Counted from the first letter of the stretch, positions 40,422 through 49,754 are shown. The stretch: 64,000 nt of DNA from Cobetia amphilecti (GCF_030010415.1 NZ_JASCSA010000001.1); one strand, 5' to 3'. The notes: generated by a model not told the origin, from the letters alone. A program made the numbers and translations.

Positions 40422-42023
40422 ATGGAACTGACCAGCTACGCGGCGTCCCCGCTTTCGCTGCTCGCCCCGATCATAGCCATCGGTCTCGCAATACTGACAC
40501 GTCGTGTCATGCTCTCCCTCGGGCTGGGTATCGTGTCAGGCGCCCTGCTGCTGAATGATTTCTCGCCGCTCGTCACGCTGCACTATCTCTGGCAGCAGCT
40601 GGTGGCCGTCTTCATCGAGATGCCGGACAGCGGTCAGCTTGCCGAGGCCAGCCTCAACAGCTGGAACGTCTATATCCTGCTGTTCCTGCTGGCACTGGGA
40701 GCCATGGTCGGCGTGATCACGCTGGCAGGCGGCACCCGTGCCTTCGGCAACTGGGCGCGGGCGCGTGTCACTACCCGCCGTGGCTCGCAGCTGATGACCG
40801 TGCTGCTGGGGGTATTCATCTTCATCGATGATTATTTCAATAGTCTGGCAGTGGGCAATATCTGTCGTCCGCTGACCGATCGTCAGGGGCTGTCGCGCGC
40901 GCGCCTAGCCTATCTGATCGATTCCACCGCCGCGCCCATCTGCGTGTTGACGCCGATCTCGAGCTGGGGTGCCTACATCATCAGCCTGATCGCCGGAATC
41001 CTGGCGACGCACCACATCACGGATGTGAGTCCGTTCGGTGCCTTCCTCGAGCTGTCCGCCCTCAACTACTACGCGATTGCGGCGCTGGTGCTGGTGATCG
41101 CCTCGGCGTGGTTCGACATCAACTTCGGTGCCATGCGCCGTCATGCCATCGCGGCGCGCGACGGTGAGCTTTTCGATGCCAAGCGCGGCAATCCGCCGGG
41201 CAACACTCACGTGGAAGAATCCGAGCGTGGCCGCCCCATGGACCTGCTGATCCCGATCATCGTGCTGGTCATCGCGACCTTCTACATGATCGTGCAGACC
41301 GGCGCCAGCGCACTGGCCGCCGAGGGTGAGGCCTTCGGCCTGATTCGCGCCTTCGAGCTGACGGATGTCGCCAAGTCGCTGATCATCGGCGGCGCCATCG
41401 GCCTGCTGGCCGCGGTAGTGATGCTGCTGCGTCATCGCATGGGCGCTGGTCGCAGCCTGAGCGCCATCGCCCAGGGCGCCAGCTCCATGCTGCCGGCCGT
41501 CTATATCCTCGTCTTCGCCTGGTTGCTGACCGGCATCATCGGCTCTCTGGGAACCGGCCAGTACCTGGCCACGCTGGTCGAGGGCGTCGTGTCTCCAACC
41601 TGGCTGCCGATGCTGCTGTTCGTGCTCTCCGGCCTGATGGCCTTTGCCACCGGCACCAGCTGGGGCACCTTCGGCATCATGCTGCCCATCGCCGGTGACA
41701 TGGCGGCCGCCACCGAGCTCGCCATGATGTTGCCGATGATGGGCGCGGTGCTGGCCGGCTCCGTGTTCGGGGATCACTGCTCGCCGATTTCCGACACCAC
41801 CATCCTGTCCTCGACGGGGGCCAGCTGCCATCACATCGATCACGTGATGACCCAGTTGCCCTACGCCCTGCTGGGTGCCGCTATCTCGCTGATCGCTTAC
41901 CTGGTGATGGGCCTGACCGACAGTACCCTGTTCGGCTGGTTGAGCCTGGCGGGTCTGCTGGTCATCAGCATTGCCTGGCTTGCACGCCGCGAGATGGCCA
42001 ATCCGGTCGTGGCACGCACCTGA
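40422..42023 (+). CDS. nhaC: NhaC-family Na+/H+ antiporter
   Basis: A 533-residue membrane protein with 11-12 spans. Ion-transport motifs of the family are present: VFIFIDDYFNSLAVGNICRP (paired Asp), ISSWGAYIISLI, FATGTSWGTFGIMLPIAGD and GSVFGDHCSPISDTTILSS. A central hydrophilic loop (about 238-272) separates the halves. NhaC-type proteins expel sodium at high pH or salt, but some relatives move lysine or malate/lactate, so the substrate is a family-level call. It has a long folded leader upstream and a strong terminator downstream, which makes it a single-gene unit with possible post-transcriptional control. Confidence 0.9.
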   Translation: MELTSYAASPLSLLAPIIAIGLAILTRRVMLSLGLGIVSGALLLNDFSPLVTLHYLWQQLVAVFIEMPDSGQLAEASLNSWNVYILLFLLALGAMVGVITLAGGTRAFGNWARARVTTRRGSQLMTVLLGVFIFIDDYFNSLAVGNICRPLTDRQGLSRARLAYLIDSTAAPICVLTPISSWGAYIISLIAGILATHHITDVSPFGAFLELSALNYYAIAALVLVIASAWFDINFGAMRRHAIAARDGELFDAKRGNPPGNTHVEESERGRPMDLLIPIIVLVIATFYMIVQTGASALAAEGEAFGLIRAFELTDVAKSLIIGGAIGLLAAVVMLLRHRMGAGRSLSAIAQGASSMLPAVYILVFAWLLTGIIGSLGTGQYLATLVEGVVSPTWLPMLLFVLSGLMAFATGTSWGTFGIMLPIAGDMAAATELAMMLPMMGAVLAGSVFGDHCSPISDTTILSSTGASCHHIDHVMTQLPYALLGAAISLIAYLVMGLTDSTLFGWLSLAGLLVISIAWLARREMANPVVART

Positions 42024-42047
42024 TGCAATAATCGCTGCCTTGCTGAA

Positions 42048-42084
42048 AAAAAGCCCCCGCCATGTCTCATGGCGGGGGCTTTTT
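42048..42084. terminator. Bidirectional terminator between nhaC and prpE
   Basis: A perfect 17-bp stem (AAAAAGCCCCCGCCATG and its complement) with loop TCT, A-tract on one side and T-tract on the other, between convergent genes. Confidence 0.95.
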
Positions 42085-42138
42085 CATTATTGGAGCAGCG
42101 CGGGCCGCGTCATGCGTCCGCGATATCACTTCTTCGAC

Positions 42139-44109
42139 TCACGCGCTACGTGCCTCACTCGCCTGACCGACGCCCGCCTCGCTCAGCGCCTCACGCACAT
42201 CTTCCAGGCTTGAGGGGTCATCTATCGTCGAGGGCACCTGGTATTGCTCGCCCGCGGCGATCTGACGGATCATCTTGCGTAGTATCTTGCCTGAGCGCGT
42301 CTTGGGTAGACGCTCGACGATCAGCACCTCCTTGAGCGAGGCAAAGGCCCCGATTTCCTGGCGTATCCGCTGGGCAAGCTCGGCGCACAGGCTGGCTTCA
42401 TCCCCCTGCCAGCCATCCTTGAGAATCACCAGTCCCAACGGCATCTCGCCCTTGAGCGAATCCTCGATGCCGATCACCGCACATTCCGCGATCGCGGCAT
42501 GTGCACCGAGCACCTGCTCCATTTCACCCGTCGACAGGCGATGCCCCGCCACGTTGATGACATCGTCAATGCGTCCCATCACGAACAGATAGCCCTGCTC
42601 ATCGAAGTAGCCGCCATCACCGGACAGGTAATAGCCGGGGTAGGCGGCAAGATAGGCAGCATGGAAGCGTCCGGGGTCCTGATAGAGTCCGGTCAGGCAG
42701 CCCGGCGGCAGCGGCTGACGCAGCACGACATTGCCCTGCTCTCCCATGGGCACCTCATCCCCCATGCCATCGAGAATCTGCACATTGAAGCCCGGCAACG
42801 GCCAGGTGGCGCTACCGGCACGCGCCTCGGCCGGCGCCTTCACCTCGCGGCTGCCTTCGGTGAACATGTCGAGGCCCAGCAAGTTGCCGGCGATGGGCCA
42901 GCCGGTTTCGGTCTGCCACCAGTGATCGACGACCGGCACCGGCAGGAGATCGGCGAGCCAGTGATAGGTCGGCGGGTCCAGTCGCTCTCCGGCCAGGAAC
43001 AGACTGCGCAGGCTGGAAAGGTCGTAATTGGCCATATGACTGGCTTCCGGGTCTTCCTTCTTCATGGCACGAAACGCCGTCGGCGCAGTGAAGAAGCAGT
43101 TGATGCGGTATTCCTCGATCAAGCGCCAGAAGGCTCCGGCATCCGGGGTCTTGACCGGCTTGCCCTCATACATGACGGTACTGGCCCCCATCAGCAGCGG
43201 GCCATAGACGATATAGGAGTGCCCGACGACCCAGCCGATGTCCGAGGCCGCCATGAAGGTATCCCCGGGGCGGGTCGCATAGAGAAGCTCCATTGAATAA
43301 TGCAGCGCCACGGCGTAACCGGCGTGATCACGCACCACTCCCTTGGGCTTGCCGGTGGTGCCGGAGGTATAGAGGACATAGAGAGGTTCGCTGCCCAGCA
43401 TGCTGACCGCTTCGGTGGCCTGGGCGCTGGCCAGACATTCATGCCAGTCATGATCACGCGGCCCGAGTGTCGCCCGCTGCTGTTCACGCTGCAGGATCAG
43501 ACAGGCTTGCGGGGTATGCTCGGCAAGCTCGATGGCTTCATCCAGCCAGGGCTTGTAGGGAATGATGCGATCGACTTCCACCCCGCAGGACGCCGCCATG
43601 ATCACCTTGGGCGCGGCGTCATCGATACGTACCGCCAGCTCCTTGGGGGAAAAGCCGCCGAAGACCACTGAATGCACCGCCCCGAGACGTGCACAGGCCA
43701 GCATCGCCATCATGGCCTCGGCGACCATCGGCATGTAGAGCACGACACGGTCGCCCTTCTCCACCCCGAGATTGCGCAATGCCCCCGCCAACAGGGCCAC
43801 CTCATCACGCAGCTCACGAAACGTGTACTGCCGCTTGCTCTGGGTGACCGGCGAATCCCAGTACAACGCGACCTGATCCGCGCGCCCATTGGCGACATGA
43901 TGATCCAGCGCGGCATGGCAGATGTTCATCTCGCCATCGATGAACCAGCGTGCATGCTGTTGCTCATCCCAGGCCAGAATGGTCTGCGGCGGGCGAAACC
44001 AGGCGATGCGTTGCGCCTGCTCAGCCCAGAAGTCTTCTGGCGTCTCGTTGGCTCTCGCCGTCAGAGCTAGATAACGCTCGCGTGCACAGGAGTGATTGGC
44101 GTCGGGCAT
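42139..44109 (-). CDS. prpE: Propionyl-CoA synthetase (acetyl-CoA synthetase family)
   Basis: Activates propionate (or acetate) to the CoA thioester through an acyl-AMP. The 656-residue ANL enzyme has the phosphate loop YTSGTTGKPKGVVRDHAGYA, the CoA/adenylate segments HSVVFGGFSPKELAVRIDDA and WWQTETGWPI, and SGDGGYFDEQGYLFVMGRID. The acetylatable lysine K608 is in PKTRSGKILRK. The SPKELAVRIDDA and VVRDHAGY versions and the overall length are those of PrpE more than Acs. The rest of the 2-methylcitrate pathway is not in the window. It converges with nhaC. The 530-bp upstream gap leads to an ArsR regulator on the other strand. Confidence 0.92.
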   Translation of the reverse strand: MPDANHSCARERYLALTARANETPEDFWAEQAQRIAWFRPPQTILAWDEQQHARWFIDGEMNICHAALDHHVANGRADQVALYWDSPVTQSKRQYTFRELRDEVALLAGALRNLGVEKGDRVVLYMPMVAEAMMAMLACARLGAVHSVVFGGFSPKELAVRIDDAAPKVIMAASCGVEVDRIIPYKPWLDEAIELAEHTPQACLILQREQQRATLGPRDHDWHECLASAQATEAVSMLGSEPLYVLYTSGTTGKPKGVVRDHAGYAVALHYSMELLYATRPGDTFMAASDIGWVVGHSYIVYGPLLMGASTVMYEGKPVKTPDAGAFWRLIEEYRINCFFTAPTAFRAMKKEDPEASHMANYDLSSLRSLFLAGERLDPPTYHWLADLLPVPVVDHWWQTETGWPIAGNLLGLDMFTEGSREVKAPAEARAGSATWPLPGFNVQILDGMGDEVPMGEQGNVVLRQPLPPGCLTGLYQDPGRFHAAYLAAYPGYYLSGDGGYFDEQGYLFVMGRIDDVINVAGHRLSTGEMEQVLGAHAAIAECAVIGIEDSLKGEMPLGLVILKDGWQGDEASLCAELAQRIRQEIGAFASLKEVLIVERLPKTRSGKILRKMIRQIAAGEQYQVPSTIDDPSSLEDVREALSEAGVGQASEARSA

Positions 44110-44637
44110 GGCGTACCTCGTGATCCACGAATGGCTTTGTGGGCATCTCTTGCCTGCCCTGACGCAAGGCCTTGTCTCCGGGGCCCGTTGACCGGACCTC
44201 TTTTCATGTCGTCATTGATGTCGCTCGCCAACGGCGATGCGACAGACGACGATGGAGGAAGGACAGGCAGTACAGAGACACCTGAACCGATAGTTACGTT
44301 GAAACCTTAGGCCAAAAATCGCCCTTCAAACGTGCTCGGCTCACCGTTTTCAGCGTCTGATGGTCTTATACTCAATCCTTGGTCGCAGACGACCTGACAG
44401 CGTGAAAGGCGTCATTCGCGCAATAAAACATACGCTTGAACGCGGTCTCACAGCAGATGCGACAAAAAGTCAAAGCCTGAGAACGACAAAGTCGATGATT
44501 TATCGTTTAAGATTGTCTTGGACGTAGCACGCGGAGTTATTGATCATTCACTAAAACAAGGTTAGGTCATAACAACATGCCAATGGCCCATTGCGTCCCT
44601 CGGGATGCACCAAGATAGACCGACCGGGAGAGACCGC
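44110..44637. other. 528-bp gap between prpE and the ArsR gene
   Basis: No supported gene, hairpin or repeat. The part from about 44280 to 44580 is AT-rich and is presumably where the two divergent promoters lie; no consensus pair is convincing. Confidence 0.5.
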
Positions 44638-44991
44638 ATGAACGCAACACTTTCTACAGCTGCAAGGAATAACCCCATGCCAGTGTCCAGCAATGCCATC
44701 ACCCTGCACCAGGCCGGTGACCGCGTCATCGAAGAAGCCACTGCCCTGCTCAAGGCGATGGGCAACGAGAATCGTCTGCGCATCCTGTGCCTGCTCAGCG
44801 ACAGCGAAATGTCGGTGAGCGAGCTCAACTCGCGCCTGGAACTGTCGCAGTCCGCGCTGTCGCAGCATCTGGCGATTCTGCGTCGTGAAGGCATGGTGCG
44901 GACGCGCCGCGCCTCGCAGACCATCTACTATTCGCTACAAGGCCCCAACGCCGCAGGTGTCATCCGTGCCCTGCAGGATCTCTATAACTGA
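44638..44991 (+). CDS. ArsR/SmtB-family winged-helix regulator
   Basis: A 117-residue repressor-type protein. The winged helix-turn-helix spans about 30-95: ALLKAMGNENRLRILCLLSD, then SVSELNSRLELSQSALSQHL, AILRREGMVRTRRASQTIYY. The metal-binding ELCVCD motif of ArsR is missing and only one cysteine (in RILCLL) is present, so it is unlikely to be a classical metal sensor. The closest kind would be a BigR/YgaV-like redox or sulfur-responsive protein, though these use two cysteines. GGGAG seven bases before the ATG supports this start over one 11 codons earlier. It diverges from prpE, but control of prpE is unproven. Confidence 0.87.
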   Translation: MNATLSTAARNNPMPVSSNAITLHQAGDRVIEEATALLKAMGNENRLRILCLLSDSEMSVSELNSRLELSQSALSQHLAILRREGMVRTRRASQTIYYSLQGPNAAGVIRALQDLYN

Positions 44992-44992
44992 A

Positions 44993-45023
44993 AAAGGGCG
45001 CCAGCCGGTGACTGACGCCCTTT
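44993..45023 (+). terminator. Hairpin after the ArsR gene
   Basis: AAAGGGCG / CGCCCTTT with a 15-base interior, immediately after the stop codon; the T-run is built into the right arm. Confidence 0.65.
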
Positions 45024-45158
45024 GAGGGGAATGTCGCTGAGTCACGCTGATCGTGACCCGCTAGACATCTGTATCACTCGCCGACTCCAACAAGATCGGG
45101 CAGGCCACGGAATGGCCTTCCAAGCCTCTTCTCTTCGCCCGCGACGGCAATCTGTCGC

Positions 45159-46262
45159 TTATTGCTGATGCCAACGCGACTCCGCATTGCGCTCCAGCAC
45201 GCGGTCCAGCACACGATCCAGACTCGATGTCACGCCCTTGCCGAAACGGTCCATCACGCGGCGCGGCTTCTCGAGACTCACCTCGAAGATCTTGACCTCT
45301 TCCTTCAGATAGCGCGCCAGCAACGCCTGACTGGTACCGACCTCGTCGATCAGACCGATATCGATGGCTTCACTGCCATACCAGATATCGCCCTGGGACA
45401 CTGCCTCGACGTCCAGTTGCGGGCGACGGCTGCCGACATGCTGCTTGAACAGCTCATGGGTGCGCGCCAGGTCCGACAGAAACTTCTCACGCCCTTCTTC
45501 ACTGTTCTCGCCGAGCATGGTCAAGGTGCGCTTGTAACGCCCCGCCGTCAGAATCTCGACATCCACATCATGCTTCTTGAGCAGACGGTGCACATTGGGC
45601 ACCTGAGCCACGACACCGATCGAGCCGATGACCGCAAAGGGTGCTGCCACCACGTGGTCCGCTGCACAGGCCATCATGTAGCCGCCACTGGCCGCGACCT
45701 TGTCGACCGTGATCGTCAGGCGCGCGCCACTGGCACGCAGACGGTCCAGCTGTGCCGCGGCCAGGCCATAGGCATGCACCAGGCCACCACCGGACTCCAG
45801 TCGCAGCACGACCTCATCCTGCTCACCCAGCACGCCTTCCAGCGCCGTGATCTGCTCCGCCAGGCTTTCCACACCGCTGGCCTTGATGTCGCCGACGAAG
45901 TCGAGCACGAAGACCCGACGCCCACGCGTACTGGCCGGCGCATCGTCCTTGTCCGCATTGCCGCCCTTGTTGGCTTTCGCCTTGGCCTTGAGCGATTTCT
46001 TGAGCGCCTTGGCTTCCTGCTTGTGCTTCTTGGCCCGCGCCTTTTCCTTGGCGGCGTACTCGGCCTCTTCAAGGCCGGCATGGCTCAATTCGCGTTGATA
46101 GCCCTTGATGCGCTCATGCCAGGGGCGAATCTTCAGCTTGGCCTGGCGCTCTGCCGCTTCCCCCTGTCGTGCACGTGCAATGATGAGCACGATGGCCGCG
46201 ATCGCGACCACCACGGTGATCGCCTGGGCCAGAAAGAGGCCGTACTGTGAAATCCATTGCAT
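45159..46262 (-). CDS. sohB: SohB-type inner-membrane serine peptidase (S49)
   Basis: A membrane-anchored protease of the SppA/SohB family that faces the periplasm. The 367-residue protein has one N-terminal span (about 8-30, LFLAQAITVVVAIAAIVLII) and then a lysine/alanine-rich helical linker with probable coiled coil (45-110, AAKEKARAKKHKQEAKALKK). The peptidase domain follows: SGGGLVHAYGLAAAQL, DKVAASGGYMMACAAD with catalytic S192, and AGRYKRTLTM with the general-base lysine K244. This is the SohB Ser-Lys dyad at nearly E. coli spacing. CAGGAG precedes the start. The poly-basic linker is longer than usual. Confidence 0.94.
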   Translation of the reverse strand: MQWISQYGLFLAQAITVVVAIAAIVLIIARARQGEAAERQAKLKIRPWHERIKGYQRELSHAGLEEAEYAAKEKARAKKHKQEAKALKKSLKAKAKANKGGNADKDDAPASTRGRRVFVLDFVGDIKASGVESLAEQITALEGVLGEQDEVVLRLESGGGLVHAYGLAAAQLDRLRASGARLTITVDKVAASGGYMMACAADHVVAAPFAVIGSIGVVAQVPNVHRLLKKHDVDVEILTAGRYKRTLTMLGENSEEGREKFLSDLARTHELFKQHVGSRRPQLDVEAVSQGDIWYGSEAIDIGLIDEVGTSQALLARYLKEEVKIFEVSLEKPRRVMDRFGKGVTSSLDRVLDRVLERNAESRWHQQ

Positions 46263-46557
46263 GCACTTGCTCCTGAAACATTGAAGAAGGTGTCTGATCT
46301 CTCGCCAGCACGTGAGCGGCGAACGCTCGCTCTCGAGTGCATGGCTGTCAGGCAGAAGGTCAAGGCATCTGCCACACGACCAGGACCCCATAACGAAATC
46401 ACCGGCTAAAGGGCCGGTGCGGGATGGTACTCGATATGGGGGCAAGCTTGCCCGCCTGCAAGGCTGGCAGGCACCTGGGCAGATTTCACACTGCTCGTAT
46501 TGTCATGGGACTGGCGAGCCGCCTGTACGGGTTCTCCAGGTGGCCTGGACGCGATCC

Positions 46558-46596
46558 GTACGTTATCCCTGTACGTTATGTTTGCACGTTACTTCT
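46558..46596. repeat. Three 13-bp direct repeats upstream of the SCP2 gene
   Basis: GTACGTTATCCCT, GTACGTTATGTTT and GCACGTTACTTCT follow one another without gaps; the core G(T/C)ACGTTA recurs each 13 bp. Confidence 0.7.
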
Positions 46597-46656
46597 GCAG
46601 GTTCAGAGCTGAGCGCTGAAGCGCGGAACACGCCAGATCGATCACACGACTTGATT

Positions 46657-46671
46657 GGAACGCTCGTTTGA
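46657..46671. promoter_or_regulatory. Small inverted repeat resembling a fatty-acid regulator site
   Basis: AACG-CT-CGTT, flanked by GG and TGAA, about 150 bp before the SCP2 start. FabR/DesT-type TetR proteins bind sites of this general form, so lipid-responsive control is conceivable but weakly supported. Confidence 0.3.
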
Positions 46672-46820
46672 AATAGTCTGATGTCAGTCTTGAAGGTCAG
46701 CAGCGTGATCACTTCATGGTGAGCAAGGTGGTGAACGACACCTCCCCCTCGCCATGCACGTCATCTTTCCCCGTGATCATTGGCCTTTCTCCACCGCTAG
46801 CACTGACAAGGAATATCACC

Positions 46821-47138
46821 ATGGCCGACGCCAACGCCGTCATCGACATGCTCAAGAGCCGTTTCAACCCCGAAGCCGCCAAGGGCATGGATGAGGTCTT
46901 TCAATTCAACATCACCGACAGCGATGACTACTACATGGTCGTCAAGGACGGCACTCTGGACGTCGGCGAAGGTGAGCACGATGATCCGTCCGTGACCCTG
47001 AGCACCGACAGCGACACCCTCAAGGGCGTGATGAAGGGCGAAGTCGACGGCATGCAGGCCTTCATGACAGGCCGCCTGAAAGCCACCGGCAACATCATGC
47101 TGGCCACCAAGCTGACGTCTCTGTTCCCGAACAAGTAA
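46821..47138 (+). CDS. SCP2 sterol/lipid-binding domain protein
   Basis: A 105-residue single-domain protein of the sterol carrier protein 2 fold, a hydrophobic tunnel that carries acyl chains or other lipids. Recognisable segments are IDMLKSRFNPEAAKGMDEVF, DYYMVVKDGTLDVGEGEHDD, PSVTLSTDSDTLKGVMKGEV and the C-terminal GNIMLATKLTSLF, with the GRLKATGN motif typical of the family. AAGGAA precedes the ATG, and family length agrees; a longer upstream frame does not match. Bacterial stand-alone SCP2 proteins have no settled function. It converges with nudC and shares a terminator with it. Confidence 0.9.
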   Translation: MADANAVIDMLKSRFNPEAAKGMDEVFQFNITDSDDYYMVVKDGTLDVGEGEHDDPSVTLSTDSDTLKGVMKGEVDGMQAFMTGRLKATGNIMLATKLTSLFPNK

Positions 47139-47205
47139 GCGTCTGCTTGAGCAGGTGCATCGCTGCGAACAAGCCCGATGGAAAGGTTCGCTTGATGCAC
47201 CAGCC

Positions 47206-47244
47206 AAAGAAAACGCCCCGGCCAATGGTCGGGGCGTTTTCTTT
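47206..47244. terminator. Bidirectional terminator between the SCP2 gene and nudC
   Basis: A perfect 15-bp stem, AAAGAAAACGCCCCG and its complement, with a 9-base loop and A/T tracts on both flanks. Confidence 0.93.
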
Positions 47245-47262
47245 GGGAAGAGGCGCGCACTA

Positions 47263-48036
47263 TCAGCGGCCCGTCGCGACCGAGCGCAGGAAGTTATCGA
47301 TCAAGGCATGCGAGATCGAGAACTTCGGGGGTAGCCCCGGCAAGTCTTCCGGCGTGAACCACTGGGCATCCTCGATCTCGACACCATCGATGGTGATGTC
47401 GCCACCGGCATATTCCGCGTAGTAGCCCAGCATGAACGAGTGCGGGAACGGCCACGACTGACTCTGGAAATAGCTGACTCGCCCGACCTCGACACCGACT
47501 TCCTCGTGCACCTCACGCCGCACGGCTTCCTCGGCACTTTCACCGGCTTCGATGAAGCCCGCCAGGGTCGAATACATGCCCGGCCCGAAGCGCGGACTGC
47601 GTGCCAGCAACATCTCGCGCCCCCGGGTGATCAGCGTGATGATACACGGCGAGATACGCGGGTAGCTGCGATGCTGACAGCCGGTGCAGTGCATGGCGAA
47701 TTCATGCTCCAGACGCTTCATGCGCTTGCCACAACGGCCACAGAATCGATGGTCGCGCAGCCATTTGAGTACCTGTAGCGCGCTGGAAAGCAGCGGAAAC
47801 TGATCACGGGGCAGCGTATGCAGCCACTGACGCGCGGCGGGCCAGTCGGCACTGCCATTCTCACCGAACACCGCAATCGGCGCGCCCTGCCATTCCCCGA
47901 GGGCCACGGCGCCGCTGGGCCAGTCCGCGATGGGCTGGATGATGCCGCCATCCGGCGCAGGCGCCACGCCATCACGCCCCACGCGAATCAGATAACCATG
48001 GCGCTGGGTCACACGCGAGAGATCACGAATCAACAT
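47263..48036 (-). CDS. nudC: NAD(H) pyrophosphatase / RNA deNADding enzyme
   Basis: Cleaves NADH and removes NAD caps from RNA 5' ends. The 257-residue protein has a variable N-terminal domain, a zinc ribbon with cysteines 99, 102, 117 and 120 (FCGRCGKRM, HCTGCQHRSYPR), and a complete Nudix box starting at G160 (GFIEAGESAEEAVRREVHEE). The NADH-pyrophosphatase signature SQPWPFPxS is here SQSWPFPHS (192-200), with Ser in place of the first Pro. The start shares one base with the dnaQ stop (TGATG), so the pair is coupled. Confidence 0.94.
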   Translation of the reverse strand: MLIRDLSRVTQRHGYLIRVGRDGVAPAPDGGIIQPIADWPSGAVALGEWQGAPIAVFGENGSADWPAARQWLHTLPRDQFPLLSSALQVLKWLRDHRFCGRCGKRMKRLEHEFAMHCTGCQHRSYPRISPCIITLITRGREMLLARSPRFGPGMYSTLAGFIEAGESAEEAVRREVHEEVGVEVGRVSYFQSQSWPFPHSFMLGYYAEYAGGDITIDGVEIEDAQWFTPEDLPGLPPKFSISHALIDNFLRSVATGR

Positions 48037-48827
48037 CAGGCGTCGTCTCCGCGGTTGCCTCGGCTGTCCAGACTGGCACTATCAAGACTGACCAGTGCAT
48101 CGATCGAGAGGCGATCGAACAGGCACTCATCCGCCTTGCCGCGAATCTCTTCACACCAGGCCGAGTGACGCTCAAGTTCCAGCGCGGAAAGCCCGGGCGT
48201 GACCAGACGTGGGCGATCGGCACGCAGGCGACGAACCCCGACGATACCGCCCTCCTCGCCATCGCCTTCCTCTATCACGTCCAGGCCCAGCGCCGTCTGG
48301 CCACCGGTCATCGCCAGATAGACGTCGCCGAGAATCTCGGCATCCAGCAAGGCGCCGTGCAGCACACGATGCCCGTTGTCGATATCGTAGCGCTTGCACA
48401 GCGCATCCAGATTGTTGCGCTGTCCGGGGTGCTTCTCTCGGGCCAGCTTCAGGGTATCGAGTATGGCGCAGTGATCGGCGACCGGGCCCAACGGGTTGGC
48501 GCGCCCGGGGTTGATCAGCCCGAATTCGTGATCGATGAAGCCCACATCGAATGGCGCATTGTGGATGACCAGCTGGGCACCCTTGATGAAGTCCCAGAAG
48601 GCATCGGCAATCTCGGCGAAGACCGGCTCGTTGGCGACTCGCTCATCGGTGATGCCGTGAACCCCGATCGCCTCTGCATCGATCAAGCGCTCAGGATTGA
48701 CGTACTGATGGTAGGTGCGTCCGGTCAGGCGGCGGTTGATCATCTCCACCGCGCCGATCTCGATCAGGCGATGGCCTTCCTTCGGATCGATACCTGTCGT
48801 TTCGGTATCGAGAATAATCTGACGCAT
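48036..48827 (-). CDS. dnaQ: DNA polymerase III epsilon subunit (3'-5' proofreading exonuclease)
   Basis: The proofreading subunit of the replicative polymerase. Residues 1-180 form the DEDDh exonuclease: ILDTETTGIDP (D7, E9), HNAPFDVGFIDHEF, and HGALLDAEILGDVYLAM with the catalytic His and last Asp. A flexible linker and a C-terminal segment that binds the alpha subunit follow. The C-terminus, about 50 residues longer than a minimal epsilon, is acidic and Ser/Asp-rich at its end (SIDALVSLDSASLDSRGNRG). AGAGG upstream supports the start; 17 additional codons are possible. It is coupled to nudC rather than overlapping rnhA as in E. coli. Confidence 0.95.
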   Translation of the reverse strand: MRQIILDTETTGIDPKEGHRLIEIGAVEMINRRLTGRTYHQYVNPERLIDAEAIGVHGITDERVANEPVFAEIADAFWDFIKGAQLVIHNAPFDVGFIDHEFGLINPGRANPLGPVADHCAILDTLKLAREKHPGQRNNLDALCKRYDIDNGHRVLHGALLDAEILGDVYLAMTGGQTALGLDVIEEGDGEEGGIVGVRRLRADRPRLVTPGLSALELERHSAWCEEIRGKADECLFDRLSIDALVSLDSASLDSRGNRGDDA

Positions 48828-48978
48828 CTCAGACCTCTTGGTAAACAGTGACAGCTCCCTGACCGGCATCTGCCTCAAGCTTCGGGCCGCGCATCAGGGT
48901 GCCTCAATATCGGATACTGCATGTCCGTGCTCAAACACGGCTGGCCACCACGCTAGGTGTACCTGCCAGCCGAGGCAC

Positions 48979-49494
48979 TCAGCGGCGGCGCTGCATCTCG
49001 TCGATGGCCTCGTTGGCCAGCGCATCGGCGCGCTCGTTGCCCTCATCGCCGCTATGACCCTTGACCCAGCGCCACTCGATATCATGACGCTCACTCTGGG
49101 CCAGCAGTGCTTTCCACAGATCTTCATTCTTGACCGGCTGCTTGGCTGCCGTCTTCCAACCGCGCTTGACCCAGCCGTGCACCCACTTGGTGATGCCGTT
49201 CTTGACGTATTCGGAGTCGGTCCACAGCACCACCTGACAGCGCTTGGTGAGCGCAGTGAGCGCCTCGACCGCCGCCATCATCTCCATCCGATTGTTGGTC
49301 GTCTGGGCCTCGCTGCCATTGAGTTCCTTGCGATGCTTGCCACTGACCAGAATCGCGCCCCAGCCACCCGGGCCCGGGTTGCCACGACAGGCACCATCGG
49401 TGTGGATGACCACGCGAGTCGGCGCCGCCTTGGATTCGGACGTCGCAGCAGCGGAGGGATTCTGGGGTTCGGGCGTGGATGAACTCTGGCTCAC
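48979..49494 (-). CDS. rnhA: Ribonuclease HI
   Basis: Cuts the RNA strand of RNA-DNA hybrids. The core starts at TRVVIHTDGACRGNPGPGGWG (first Asp) and continues with MEMMAAVEAL (Glu), LWTDSEYVKNGITKWVHGW (second Asp), HSGDEGNERADALAN (His and last Asp). No ATG fits; GTG at 49494 with GAGAG nine bases upstream gives 171 residues, and GTG at 49503 would give three more. The ~25 residues before the core are Ser/Pro/Ala-rich and unlike E. coli RNase HI. The gene lies between dnaQ and yafS in the conserved gammaproteobacterial order. Confidence 0.93.
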   Translation of the reverse strand: MSQSSSTPEPQNPSAAATSESKAAPTRVVIHTDGACRGNPGPGGWGAILVSGKHRKELNGSEAQTTNNRMEMMAAVEALTALTKRCQVVLWTDSEYVKNGITKWVHGWVKRGWKTAAKQPVKNEDLWKALLAQSERHDIEWRWVKGHSGDEGNERADALANEAIDEMQRRR

Positions 49495-49754
49495 AAACGG
49501 CACTCTCGACAAAGGAAACGAAGACGGGCAAGTGCGACGGCGCTGGCTGTCACGACAGGGGCAAGCCTGGCTCGCAGAGGCGGGGCTTGGAAACCGCCCC
49601 CTGACAATCACTCTCCGGGAGCCCCCCCGCGGCAACAGCAGGCCTTGCCACAATGAGCGCCATTCTACCCACTCGCATGCAGCATGGCCAAAGTCCCTGT
49701 GTTTTTTTACAGCTTCCGCCAGACTGAAGCCTTGAAGAAAAGGGAGCCCTCGAG

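Larger units (their letters stand above)
46263..46820. other. 558-bp gap between sohB and the SCP2 gene
   Basis: No supported gene. It contains a 13-bp tandem repeat and a small inverted repeat close to the SCP2 gene, both listed. Confidence 0.55.

Noticed and set aside
45162..46250. 362-codon plus-strand frame opposite sohB
   Set aside because: Mirror of SohB; the Leu/His-rich product has no fold signature.
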